From the NCBI RefSeq assembly GCF_007741515.1, contig NZ_CP036263.1:1550001-1614000 (forward strand): a stretch of DNA of 64,000 nucleotides. The letters run 5' to 3'. A program made the position numbers and the translations under genes. Source of the stretch: Adhaeretor mobilis. GTDB lineage: Bacteria > Planctomycetota > Planctomycetia > Pirellulales > Lacipirellulaceae. Below the pieces are notes generated by a model. The model was given only the letters and a program-made list of their open reading frames with translations. It did not search any database and was not told where the DNA came from. Of the stretch, positions 17,931 through 26,195 are shown piece by piece (positions within the stretch are counted from its first letter, which is position 1; every line of letters begins with the position of its first letter).

Positions 17931-19052
17931 CTAGCGAACAGCGATTTGATCGCGGACGCTGCTGACGGCTTGGTCGACCGCGCGAACACTGGCCCAATCG
18001 TCCCGATAGACAACGGGAACGAATTTCTTTGGCTCACCCGGTGCCATTTCCTTGGCGAGTGTTGTGTCAGTCCAGTCGAGATTCAACAGGGCGTCGCGAA
18101 TCTCTTCGCGTAGCTTGCTGGGAAGATTGTACGAACAGCCCACTGCCACGGGTGGGAAGAGAGAGGACTCGTAGATGACTCGAAACGAATCTCTAGCAAC
18201 ATCTCCCTTCGAGACAAGCCGCTGCAGAATGTCGCTGGCAACCGGTGCTGCGTCTGCCCTACCTTCGGTCACATTTCGCACGGAATTGGCGTGGCTGAGG
18301 GTAAAGTGCCAGTTGTAGTCATGCTCGGGCCGAAGGTCCATTTGCCACAAGTGGACCATTGCCGCCTTGCAGCCAGAGTTGGAATTGGGACGTACGAAGG
18401 CGATATTCTTGCCACGTAAGTCAGCTAGGTCCTTGATCTGGCTGTCGACTTTGACGATGAATTGCATCTTGTACCCGAACTGACCCGTGGCTGCCTTTTC
18501 GGTTTTGGGGCTTTCTGCTTCGCCGGCCTTTGCTTTCGGATCGCTACCCTCGGCGTTGCTAATGGTGCAGAGTGGAATGAATCCTGCGTGCTTGACCGCC
18601 ACGGGTACTGAGCCGGAATCGAATGCGGTGATATGCAACTGCCCACCGCGCAGGGCAGCCATCTGTTTCCTTGTATCCACTAGTCGCAAATAGCTGACGG
18701 GTAAGCCGGTCTTCTCGCTGATCGCTTCGACGGCTGCTTCCCAGACCGCGGCATCATTTGAACTGTTATCGGTGGCAACGAATGAGAATACCAATTCCGT
18801 CGGTTTAGCAAGCAGGGTTGCTTCTTCAGGCGTGTCGGCAACAAGGTCGAGATCCGTGTCGAAGTAGACCGCATCCATCTTTTCGTCGCGCGGCATATTG
18901 GTGAAGAGCGTATTGACCGACCGATCGGCAAGTACTTTTCTTTCGCGATCCCCTGAAGAGGACTCGTTGTAGACTACCCATCCCGCCACGGCCGCAGCCA
19001 GTGCGAGTATTGCCACCACAGGTTTCGTCGCGAATCCAGAACGGGTTCTCAT
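17931..19052 (-). CDS. PhnD-type phosphate/phosphonate ABC transporter binding protein
   Basis: The protein is 373 residues from the ATG at 19052, with GGAGA about 8 bases upstream. It has an N-terminal membrane anchor or signal (VVAILALAAAVAGWVVY) with no lipobox. The body matches periplasmic phosphonate/phosphite-binding proteins: LRGGQLHITAFDSGSVPVAV, then DLADLRGKNIAFVRPNSNSG, then VTEGRADAAPVASDI, then YESSLFPPVAVG. An Ala/Lys/Glu-rich insert occurs near 175-190. No ATPase or permease gene is adjacent, so it is an orphan binding protein. It may use a distant transporter or serve as a sensor. It interrupts the plus-strand sugar gene cluster on the opposite strand. Confidence 0.85.
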   Translation of the reverse strand: MRTRSGFATKPVVAILALAAAVAGWVVYNESSSGDRERKVLADRSVNTLFTNMPRDEKMDAVYFDTDLDLVADTPEEATLLAKPTELVFSFVATDNSSNDAAVWEAAVEAISEKTGLPVSYLRLVDTRKQMAALRGGQLHITAFDSGSVPVAVKHAGFIPLCTISNAEGSDPKAKAGEAESPKTEKAATGQFGYKMQFIVKVDSQIKDLADLRGKNIAFVRPNSNSGCKAAMVHLWQMDLRPEHDYNWHFTLSHANSVRNVTEGRADAAPVASDILQRLVSKGDVARDSFRVIYESSLFPPVAVGCSYNLPSKLREEIRDALLNLDWTDTTLAKEMAPGEPKKFVPVVYRDDWASVRAVDQAVSSVRDQIAVR

Positions 19053-19417
19053 CGGATTGTTCTCCAGAAAAGTTCGCCAAAGCGGTATGCGTGGAAGGCG
19101 CCGGCGCGGTTCAACGCTCGGTCCCTACAGTGAGTCTACACTCTCAGGGGGGAATCCCGCAAACGTGCAGCTACTGAACCGAAAGGTTCACCCGGGGGGC
19201 TATTCGGATAGAAAGGTCACGGCGGTCGCGAGGCTCGTTAAAACGCCGTCCCGACGTGCCGCACTACTGCTAGGCCAAGTACGGTCCGGCGTGCGAACCA
19301 CCGTTTCTGCGCGGGCTGAAGAATTGAGTTAATTCGGTGCTCAAGAAGTACGGCGAGATAGCAATATCAGTCGACCATCGCGGTTTGTGCAACGGACAGT
19401 ATGTTAGATGGCCTGCG
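19053..19417. other. Intergenic region without recognised gene
   Basis: This stretch lies between the start of the PhnD-type gene and the end of the next minus-strand gene. It should hold the PhnD promoter and the terminator of the upstream gene. I see no convincing hairpin with a T-tract and no coding sequence. Confidence 0.4.
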
Positions 19418-20290
19418 CTACTCCTCTCCAACAGTACTCGCACGTCTCCGCCCCACGATGTGGCCAGCAGCGGCTCCCGTGGCCTCCATGAGAAATGTGC
19501 TGCCCGGCACAAAGGCTCCTAGGTCGCCGCCTACTTCGGATCCCATCTGCGGGTCGAGGATGCGGTGGGCCTCGGCGCGGCGTTCTGGGGTGCCTTGCTC
19601 TGCTAGAAAATGGTGGACTTCCTGTTTGTTCTTGCGTTCATGAATGAGCCCCACGACGGGCAAACTTTGTACGGCGGCGTAGGTGCCTGGGCGCCCGCGT
19701 CCGTGGACATCCTTGGCGTAGGCGGCCTGCTCGAGAGCGAGCGCAGGTACGTCGGAATAGATGTTTATCGTGTCGGTGTACGGGTTGTACGAATCATTGC
19801 CAATTAGTCGGCCGGGTAGCAGCGTGTAGCCGAGGGTGTGCAGTGTACCCAATGTGTAGCGCCAACCGGCTCCGACGCGTTTGTTCTCTACAAGGCGGCG
19901 CCACTCGCCACCTGGGTCGTACTGGTTGATGCGAACCTTGGTTTCCTCAAGTTCATTGACCGCTAAGAATTCTGCAACCTCGACTTGCGTAGCTGGGGAA
20001 ACGTCGTGGTTTTCTACGCGTCGATCCCAAAGGAGTAGCTTTCTTGGCGCGCCAAACACCCACCCGACGCCGTCGATAAGTTTGCTGGGTCTGCCCTGTT
20101 CGAATTGAGACTCGCAGGCGGTTGTGCAGGGCAGTTGATCGGCAGGCGACACGTAACTAGCTTGCATCAAGGTGTCTTGCCGGACGACGGGTGCGCTTTG
20201 CGGTTCGGTAGCCAATTGGGCGACGGCGCTGCTCGCGAAAACGATCGACAGGCCGCAACTAGTAAGCAGAGTTCGTGTATCACAAGGCAT
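19418..20290 (-). CDS. Secreted protein of unknown function
   Basis: The protein has 290 residues. The ATG at 20290 has a perfect GGAGGAG eight bases upstream. A signal peptide (LLTSCGLSIVFASSAVAQ) precedes a short linker. The mature part contains VGWVFGAPRKLLLWDRRV, KRVGAGWRYTLGTLHTLGYTLLPG and a striking NPYTDTINIYSDVPALALEQAAYAKD. It ends near a Gly/Ala-rich hydrophobic stretch. No family with known activity was recognised. The central segment followed by ALEQAAYAKDVHGR could be a peptidase-like or binding fold, but no metal-binding HExxH is present. It is transcribed alone on the minus strand between PhnD and the GH13_18 gene. Confidence 0.6.
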   Translation of the reverse strand: MPCDTRTLLTSCGLSIVFASSAVAQLATEPQSAPVVRQDTLMQASYVSPADQLPCTTACESQFEQGRPSKLIDGVGWVFGAPRKLLLWDRRVENHDVSPATQVEVAEFLAVNELEETKVRINQYDPGGEWRRLVENKRVGAGWRYTLGTLHTLGYTLLPGRLIGNDSYNPYTDTINIYSDVPALALEQAAYAKDVHGRGRPGTYAAVQSLPVVGLIHERKNKQEVHHFLAEQGTPERRAEAHRILDPQMGSEVGGDLGAFVPGSTFLMEATGAAAGHIVGRRRASTVGEE

Positions 20291-20645
20291 TGCTTAACTC
20301 CTCCGAGAGTGATGGCGCCAGTAGGTTCTGGTCTAGTACAATTTTCGCCATACATCTTCGGGCTATGGCGGGCGGGAGTTTCCCGAGAAGTTAGCTTCCC
20401 GTAAAGAGGATTCCGAGCCGATTTGATAGCTGCTCACATCCTGAGGAAAGCTAGGAGAGCTGCGAAGTCAAGGATGTTGCATTTCGAATGCCGGCACAGA
20501 GGCAGAGCCAACAAGTAGAATCGGCGGTCACCTCAGAACTCAAGCTGATTTCCACTTTCGTTCGACTCCTTTCGGATTAACATGTCCGTTAACCTGCAGC
20601 CCTCTGGGGGCAAAAAACTACTGGATTTCTAGGCTCTTGCGGTTC

Positions 20646-20654
20646 TGGTATACT
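20646..20654 (+). promoter_or_regulatory. Candidate extended -10 promoter
   Basis: TGGTATACT matches the extended -10 pattern TGnTATAAT at all but one position. No good -35 box is seen 17 bases upstream, which is acceptable for extended -10 promoters. It lies about 190 bases before the GH13_18 start and would give a long leader that includes the palindromic repeat at 20740. Confidence 0.35.
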
Positions 20655-20739
20655 GAGCCGCTTTCCCATGCAAGCACGTGCCGGCGGTCACGAGCTTGCT
20701 AGCATGGTTTCGGAGTCGATGCAGCAACCCAATAAGCTT

Positions 20740-20775
20740 GCGGTGCAAGCACCGCAGCGAAATTAGACGAAGGTG
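20740..20775 (+). repeat. Short palindromic dispersed repeat, copy C
   Basis: GCGGTGC, AA, GCACCGC is identical to the palindrome at 4668-4683. The flank AGCGAAATTAGA then GGTGCTA resembles that of copy A. Like copy A it lies within about 110 bases upstream of a start codon. Confidence 0.6.
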
Positions 20776-20847
20776 CTATTCGAACTTCAAGAACCTGCAT
20801 GGGTGAAAGAGAATACTACCCTCGCCCCCCACAGAGAGATTGCAGTT

Positions 20848-22617
20848 GTGACGGAAACCACTGCTTTTACGACCACTACCAAAACGATCGATCCTGCTAT
20901 CGTTTCACAACTTCTACAGCGCTTAGAATTGCTCTACGGCGAAGCAGCAAGCGAGGTGCTGCCTCGGCTGATTGAACTGATCGAAAAGCATGCTACTACT
21001 GCTCTGCCTTCTGATGCGCGCGAGCAGCGGCGTTGGACTCAAGAAGATGTGGTGCTGATTACCTACGGCGATCAAGTACAGCATGAGGGCCAATCGCCGT
21101 TGGCGGCATTCGATGCATTCCTCGCGGAACAACGCTGGGACGAACTGTTTTCAACGGTTCACTTCTTACCGTTCTGTCCGTATTCGTCTGACGATGGCTT
21201 CTCGGTGATCGATTATTTGCAAGTCGATCCCGCGCTGGGCGACTGGGAGGACCTCGGTAGGATCGGTAGTTCGTTCGGTCTGATGTTCGATCTCGTGCTG
21301 AATCACTGTTCAGTCAAAAGTGATTGGTTTGCTGCGTATCTGCGCAGAGAATCGCCCTACGACGAATTCTTCTTCGAGGCCGAACCTACTGACGATCTTG
21401 GCCAGGTGGTAAGACCACGCAGCTTGCCGCTACTTACGGAATTTGAGACCGCGAGCGGCCCGCGTCATGTGTGGACGACGTTTAGTGCCGACCAGGTTGA
21501 TCTGAATTATGCTTCGCCCGATGTGTTGCTCACGATGCTCGACGTGCTCTTGGAGTACGCAGCACGGGGCGCACAAATCATCCGGCTGGATGCAGTGGCA
21601 TTTCTGTGGAAAGTCCTGGGCACGAATTGTCTGCACCTGCCAGAGACGCACGAAGTGGTAAAGCTCGCTCGTGACGTTCTAGAGCTAGTCGCACCGCACG
21701 TGTGGGTGCTCACGGAAACCAATGTGCCTCACCACGAAAACGTGAGCTACTTTGGCGATGGCGACGAAGCACATATGGTTTACCAGTTTAGCTTGCCGCC
21801 GCTGTTGCTTGATACGTTCGTACACGGCGATGCCACCTACTTCAATCGCTGGCTGGCCGCCTTAGAGTCTCCCCGTCCTGGCACAACCTACTTCAACTTT
21901 ACCGCTTCGCACGATGGCATTGGCGTTCGGCCGTTGGAAGGTCTGGTTCCCGACGAGCGGGTCGATTCGCTAGTCGCTGCGGTGGAGCAGCGAGGCGGTC
22001 GCGTGAATACGCGCCGTCGAGGCGATCGTGATGTGCCCTATGAATTGAACATTACCTATGTGGATGCGCTAAGCCCTGAGGGTGAGGCCCCAGAGAGCCA
22101 GGACGAGCAACTTCACGCCCGCCGTTTTCTTGCCACTCAAGCGGTGATGCTGGCCGTTCAGGGTGTGCCGGCCACTTATTTCCATAGTCTCGTGGGCACT
22201 CGGAACGACCAAGAGGGCGCTGAAGAGAGCGGCATCGCTAGACGGATCAATCGCCGCAAGTTCCAGTGGGACGAATTGCACGAACAGATCGGCACCGCGG
22301 CACTGTCGAGTACGATTTACAAGGGCTACCAACGCCTCCTTCGAGTAAGACGCAGTTTGCCGGCCTTCCATCCGGATGCCCCGCAGCGTGTTCTCGAACA
22401 GGAGAACCCCGCACTGATCGCGTTCGAGCGGACCAGTCTCGATGCCTCGCAACGCATCCTTGTCGTTGCCAACTCCGGAGATGCAATTACGACTCTCAAC
22501 CTCTCGGATTGGAATGTCGCCCAAGCGAAGGATTTGGTTACTGAAGAGACCCTTGGCGACATTGCGAACTACCAACTGCCGGCAGGCTCAGCTGTTTGGC
22601 TTGAGGTATCCGTGTAG
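20848..22617 (+). CDS. GH13_18 glycoside phosphorylase (glucosylglycerate/sucrose phosphorylase type)
   Basis: The protein is 589 residues from the GTG at 20848, which has AGAGAG about 10 bases upstream; the frame is open back to GTG 20773. It is a GH13 amylase-fold enzyme. FLPFCPYSSDDGFSVIDY and DLVLNHCSVKSDWF are early strands. The nucleophile Asp lies in IIRLDAVAFLWK (about 248), the acid/base Glu in VLTETNVPH (about 290), and the third Asp in ASHDGIGVRP (about 355). This is the sucrose phosphorylase subfamily GH13_18, which cleaves glucosides with phosphate to alpha-glucose 1-phosphate. The immediately following GT81 gene makes glucosylglycerate the most likely substrate, with sucrose or sucrose 6'-phosphate as alternatives. 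The 60-base gap suggests an operon with the GT81 gene. Confidence 0.85.
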   Translation: MTETTAFTTTTKTIDPAIVSQLLQRLELLYGEAASEVLPRLIELIEKHATTALPSDAREQRRWTQEDVVLITYGDQVQHEGQSPLAAFDAFLAEQRWDELFSTVHFLPFCPYSSDDGFSVIDYLQVDPALGDWEDLGRIGSSFGLMFDLVLNHCSVKSDWFAAYLRRESPYDEFFFEAEPTDDLGQVVRPRSLPLLTEFETASGPRHVWTTFSADQVDLNYASPDVLLTMLDVLLEYAARGAQIIRLDAVAFLWKVLGTNCLHLPETHEVVKLARDVLELVAPHVWVLTETNVPHHENVSYFGDGDEAHMVYQFSLPPLLLDTFVHGDATYFNRWLAALESPRPGTTYFNFTASHDGIGVRPLEGLVPDERVDSLVAAVEQRGGRVNTRRRGDRDVPYELNITYVDALSPEGEAPESQDEQLHARRFLATQAVMLAVQGVPATYFHSLVGTRNDQEGAEESGIARRINRRKFQWDELHEQIGTAALSSTIYKGYQRLLRVRRSLPAFHPDAPQRVLEQENPALIAFERTSLDASQRILVVANSGDAITTLNLSDWNVAQAKDLVTEETLGDIANYQLPAGSAVWLEVSV

Positions 22618-22677
22618 TACCTTAGCCTTTCCTCCATTACCTCTAGACTCTCGACCCCAGTCCCTAGACTCTCAAAA

Positions 22678-23898
22678 ATGCCTGACTTTGCCCAACCGAG
22701 TGCCGTTTCGACAATTCATGATCTAGGAATTGTCCATACCGATGAGATCGAGGCGAAGCTTGTTAAGGCTTCTCAGACCTATGGACTGGGCCTCGTACTG
22801 CCGGTCACAGCAAGTGATATGCGTGCTGAGCCGTTTGCAAAGATCGTAGACGAACTGGCCGGCGCTGAGTTCCTGAAGTCGATTGTGGTTGTGCTTAATC
22901 GAGCACCTGAAGAAAGCGACTACCGCGAAGCAGCGCAGTTGGTAGCACCATTGGGTGAGCGGGCGGAGATTCTGTGGACCGATGGCCCGACGGTTGCGCC
23001 AATGGTCGATGAACTGGTCGCCGAGGACTTCAATCTCGATACGCCAGGCAAGGGCAGGGCGGTATGGCTTGCGTTTGGTTACTTGTTGGCTGACAAAGAC
23101 TTGAAGGCGTTTGTGTTGCACGATTGCGATATTGTGAATTACGATCGCGAAATTCTTGTGCGACTGTGCTTACCCATGGCGCACCCGAGCCTCGATTTCG
23201 ATTTTTGCAAAGCGTACTACGCACGTTGCACGACGAAGATGCATGGCCGCGTGGTTCGCTTGCTCATGACGCCGCTCATGCGAGCTTTGCACACGGTCAT
23301 TGGCGAAGACGAGTTTCTGTCTTTTCTGAGTGCATTCCGCTATCCGTTGGCCGGTGAGTTTGGCATCTCGAGCGGACTCGCTCGCTCGAATCGCATCCCT
23401 TGCGACTGGGGGCTTGAAGTAGGCACCCTTGCCGAGGTGTTCCGCAACACCTCGCCCAAACGTGTGTGCCAGGTCGATCTGGGCAGGTTGTACGAGCACA
23501 AGCACCAACCACTGTCGCTGAATGAGCCCGACAAGGGACTGATGAAAATGACGGGCGACATTCTCACGAGCATCTTCCGCACACTCGCTAGTCGAGGGTC
23601 GGTGTTCTCCCCAGGCCACTTTATCAGCCTGCGAGCAGCTTACTTGCGCTGTGCTCAAGATGCGATTCGCCAGTATCATGCCGATGCGCTGATGAACTGT
23701 CTCGACTTCGACCGCCACAGCGAAGAGCAAGCGATCGAGGGTTTTGCGGAACAAATCACGGCCGCCGGTACTGCCGTTCACGACGACCCGTCCGGCGGCG
23801 ATGCCTTGCCCACTTGGACACGTGTGCTGGCGGCGAAGCCAGACTTCCCGCACAGGCTCAGGGAAGCTGCCACGGCTGACCACGAGCGGTTGAGTTAA
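22678..23898 (+). CDS. GT81 glucosyl-3-phosphoglycerate/glucosylglycerate synthase
   Basis: The protein has 406 residues and follows the GH13_18 gene by 60 bases. It is a GT-A glycosyltransferase of the GpgS type. PGKGRAVWLAFGYLL (about 121-135) is the nucleotide-binding Gly-Lys-Gly region. VLHDCDIVNYDREI (about 144-157) holds the metal-binding DxD. DFDFCKAYYAR and KMHGRVVRLLMTPLMRAL are characteristic of the family, followed by YPLAGEFGISSGLA and DWGLEVGTLAEV. These enzymes transfer glucose from a nucleotide sugar to 3-phosphoglycerate (GpgS) or glycerate (Ggs); which one this is cannot be decided by eye. With the GT4 and HAD genes nearby, a glucosylglycerate-type compatible solute or reserve pathway is likely. 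Confidence 0.85.
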   Translation: MPDFAQPSAVSTIHDLGIVHTDEIEAKLVKASQTYGLGLVLPVTASDMRAEPFAKIVDELAGAEFLKSIVVVLNRAPEESDYREAAQLVAPLGERAEILWTDGPTVAPMVDELVAEDFNLDTPGKGRAVWLAFGYLLADKDLKAFVLHDCDIVNYDREILVRLCLPMAHPSLDFDFCKAYYARCTTKMHGRVVRLLMTPLMRALHTVIGEDEFLSFLSAFRYPLAGEFGISSGLARSNRIPCDWGLEVGTLAEVFRNTSPKRVCQVDLGRLYEHKHQPLSLNEPDKGLMKMTGDILTSIFRTLASRGSVFSPGHFISLRAAYLRCAQDAIRQYHADALMNCLDFDRHSEEQAIEGFAEQITAAGTAVHDDPSGGDALPTWTRVLAAKPDFPHRLREAATADHERLS

Positions 23899-23953
23899 TC
23901 GGATGCCGGTTAATCGGACCCAAGTCTTTCCGGTAAATGGCGAACTCCTAATT

Positions 23954-24035
23954 GACCACGAAGTACACGAAGATTACCAAGTAAGTTAGCTGTTTACTGG
24001 CCTTTGGTGTCTCTATTGTTCTTTGTGGTTAGGTC
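23954..24035. repeat. Imperfect palindromic repeat, ACCACGAAG type
   Basis: The left side reads GACCACGAAGTACACGAAG and the right side ends CTTTGTGGTTAGGTC, its approximate reverse complement. Short A/C/G-rich words (ACGAAG, ACACGAAG) repeat within each side. It fills most of the gap between the GT81 gene and the lipid operon. Similar sequences are, from memory, common in unrelated bacterial genomes. Confidence 0.5.
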
Positions 24036-24067
24036 AAATTGCCATTGCTCTCAGCTGGATATTTCTA

Positions 24068-25342
24068 ATGCGCATCGCCATCATCGGGTCGGGAATCAGC
24101 GGCCTTGTGTGTGGTTGGCTTCTCTCTCGTAAGCATGAAATCACACTCTATGAGGCAGACTCACGTTTAGGTGGGCACACCAACACGGTGGACTTCACGG
24201 CCTTTGATCGTGAATGGTCTGCCGACACCGGTTTTATGGTGTTCAACGATCGAACCTACCCGAACTTTATTCGTCTGTTAGACATCTTGGGCGTTGCGTC
24301 GCAGCCTAGCGACATGAGCTTCAGCGTTGTGAATCAGGCGAGCGGACTGGAATATCAAGGCAGTTCGCTCAATGGGCTGTTTGCTCAACGGGCAAACTTA
24401 CTGCATCCCCAGTTCCTGAGCATGTTGCGAGAGATTACACGGTTCAACCGGCTAGTATCGAATCAAGTATCACAAGTCACAGGCGAAGCTCACGAGACAC
24501 TTGGTCAATTTGTTCAGCGGGAAGGTTTCCAAAAGGCATTCGTTCGCAACTACTTGCTACCCATGACGGCCGCTATCTGGTCTGCGCCGGCCAGCAGCGT
24601 GCTGGACTTTCCGGCGAAGTTCCTGTTTCGATTCTTTGCGAATCACGGCCTGCTCCAATTGCGCGACCGGCCCCAATGGCGAACGATCTCCGGCGGTGCA
24701 CGTAGCTATATCGAGAAGTTGACGGCCGGCTGGGCAGATCGCATTCGCTTGCAGAGTCCGGTTCGACATGTTTCCAATCGAGCTGCAGGAGTGCGTATTG
24801 AGGGAGATGCTTTTTCTTCGCAGGACTACGATGCAGCGGTGCTAGCCTGTCATGCCCCCGACTCGCTAGGCATGCTCTCAGAACCAACAACGTTGGAAAA
24901 CGAGGTGCTTTCCGCATTTGAGTATCAATCAAACGAGGCAGTACTTCACACGGATGTCTCCCTGCTGCCGAGTTCGAAGCGCGCTTGGGCGAGTTGGAAT
25001 TATCGCGTTACGGACAACCGAGAACAGCCGCCCACGGTCACCTACGATTTATCACGCCTGCAGAAGCTAGAAACGCCTTCGCCCGTTTGTCTTACCTTAA
25101 ACCCTGCGGCGGATATTGATCAGGAATTCGTCTTGTTGCGCCTCAACTATTCGCATCCGCTCTACACGGGAGCGGCTCTTGAGGCCCAGCAGCGACGCAA
25201 TGCTTTGCACAAAGAGGGCAGGCTGTTTTACTGTGGCGCGTACTGGGGTAACGGTTTTCACGAAGACGGTGTGAATAGTGCGCTCGCGGTTTGCAAGACC
25301 TTCGGGCTTAGCTTAGAAGACGGGAAACCGAGAAATGCATAG
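24068..25342 (+). CDS. NAD(P)/FAD-dependent oxidoreductase of lipid-modification operon
   Basis: The protein is 424 residues from the ATG at 24068; the open frame from 24023 adds 15 hydrophobic residues just before the dinucleotide fold, which is not typical. The N-terminus MRIAIIGSGISGLVCGWLL is an FAD-binding GxGxxG fold, followed by the conserved ITLYEADSRLGGHTNTV. AWASWNYRVTD and YCGAYWGNGFHEDGVNSAL near the end match amine-oxidase-like proteins found next to cyclopropane synthases. It overlaps DUF1365 by eight bases. The four-gene set FAD oxidoreductase, DUF1365, CFA synthase, DUF1295 is a recurring bacterial combination thought to modify unsaturated membrane fatty acids. The exact reaction here is unknown. 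Confidence 0.85.
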   Translation: MRIAIIGSGISGLVCGWLLSRKHEITLYEADSRLGGHTNTVDFTAFDREWSADTGFMVFNDRTYPNFIRLLDILGVASQPSDMSFSVVNQASGLEYQGSSLNGLFAQRANLLHPQFLSMLREITRFNRLVSNQVSQVTGEAHETLGQFVQREGFQKAFVRNYLLPMTAAIWSAPASSVLDFPAKFLFRFFANHGLLQLRDRPQWRTISGGARSYIEKLTAGWADRIRLQSPVRHVSNRAAGVRIEGDAFSSQDYDAAVLACHAPDSLGMLSEPTTLENEVLSAFEYQSNEAVLHTDVSLLPSSKRAWASWNYRVTDNREQPPTVTYDLSRLQKLETPSPVCLTLNPAADIDQEFVLLRLNYSHPLYTGAALEAQQRRNALHKEGRLFYCGAYWGNGFHEDGVNSALAVCKTFGLSLEDGKPRNA

Positions 25343-26195
25343 CTGCTTCTACACGGGTCGCGTGATCCATAGTCGTCATACGCCAGTCGAGCACAGGTTT
25401 GCCAATCGCCTAACAATGGCCTACCTAGATCTGGAAGAGGTCCCGCATATCACCAGCAAAAGCTGGCTTCTCTCCGCCGCACGGTTCGCACCGGCTTCGT
25501 TTCGCGAGGTTGACCATTGCGAGTCGATCAGAGCAAAAGCCCGCTCTCTGCCCAGTCGGCCTACTTTGCTAAGCGATCTCGTCAAAGAGTATGTTTGTCA
25601 AGCAACAGGTGTTCAGCCTAATGGACCGGTGCGGTTGCTTACGCAATTGCGTCAATGGGGGCTCTATTTCAGCCCATTGAACTTGTTTTTCTGCTATTCG
25701 GGCGCAGGAGAGCAAGTCCAGGCTATTGTCGCCGAGGTGAGCAATACGCCCTGGGACCAGCGGCGATTGTATATACTGCACAAAGGAAATTCGACAAACG
25801 TCAAATCTGAGTTAAGTCAGGCAACGTGTCTGCGGTACGAACACCTGAAGGATTTTCATGTGTCTCCGTTTCGCGAATTGGGCGAGACCTATCGCTGGCG
25901 TCTCAGTCCACCGTCGAAGCGGTTGCATGTTGGCATCCAAAGCGTCGAAGCGGGTGTACCGACCTTTGCAGCAGCGATGACCCTTCGTCGGCAACCGTGG
26001 AGTGAATGGCAGTTGGCAGCCACGCTCGCGCGCCGACCTGTGAACACCCTTAACATTTTGGCCGCCATCCATTGGCAAGCCCTACGACTTTGGCTCAAAC
26101 GATGCCCTTACTTTCCTCACCCGCAAGAACAGGCAGCGCCGGCGGCGCCAACCGTATCGCCCGCGGTCGCGTCCTCAGCGGCAAAGTCCCAGTAA
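25335..26195 (+). CDS. DUF1365 family protein
   Basis: The protein has 286 residues and begins MHSCFYTGRVIHSRHTPVEH, a diagnostic DUF1365 start. It continues with HRFANRLTMAYLDLEEVP, FSPLNLFFCY and FHVSPF. The Arg/His-rich N-terminus and FHVSPF segment are the most conserved parts of the family, which has no established activity. It overlaps the FAD oxidoreductase by 8 bases and the CFA synthase by about 94 bases, depending on the start chosen there. The C-terminus is Ala/Pro-rich. A role in the same fatty-acid modification as its neighbours is inferred from conserved gene order. Confidence 0.88.
   Translation: MHSCFYTGRVIHSRHTPVEHRFANRLTMAYLDLEEVPHITSKSWLLSAARFAPASFREVDHCESIRAKARSLPSRPTLLSDLVKEYVCQATGVQPNGPVRLLTQLRQWGLYFSPLNLFFCYSGAGEQVQAIVAEVSNTPWDQRRLYILHKGNSTNVKSELSQATCLRYEHLKDFHVSPFRELGETYRWRLSPPSKRLHVGIQSVEAGVPTFAAAMTLRRQPWSEWQLAATLARRPVNTLNILAAIHWQALRLWLKRCPYFPHPQEQAAPAAPTVSPAVASSAAKSQ

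Larger units (their letters stand above)
20291..20847. other. Divergent intergenic region upstream of the phosphorylase gene
   Basis: About 550 bases separate the minus-strand secreted protein from the plus-strand GH13_18 gene. It holds a candidate extended -10 promoter (20646-20654) and copy C of a dispersed palindrome (20740-20775). No coding sequence is recognised apart from an in-frame extension of the phosphorylase back to GTG 20773. Confidence 0.4.
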
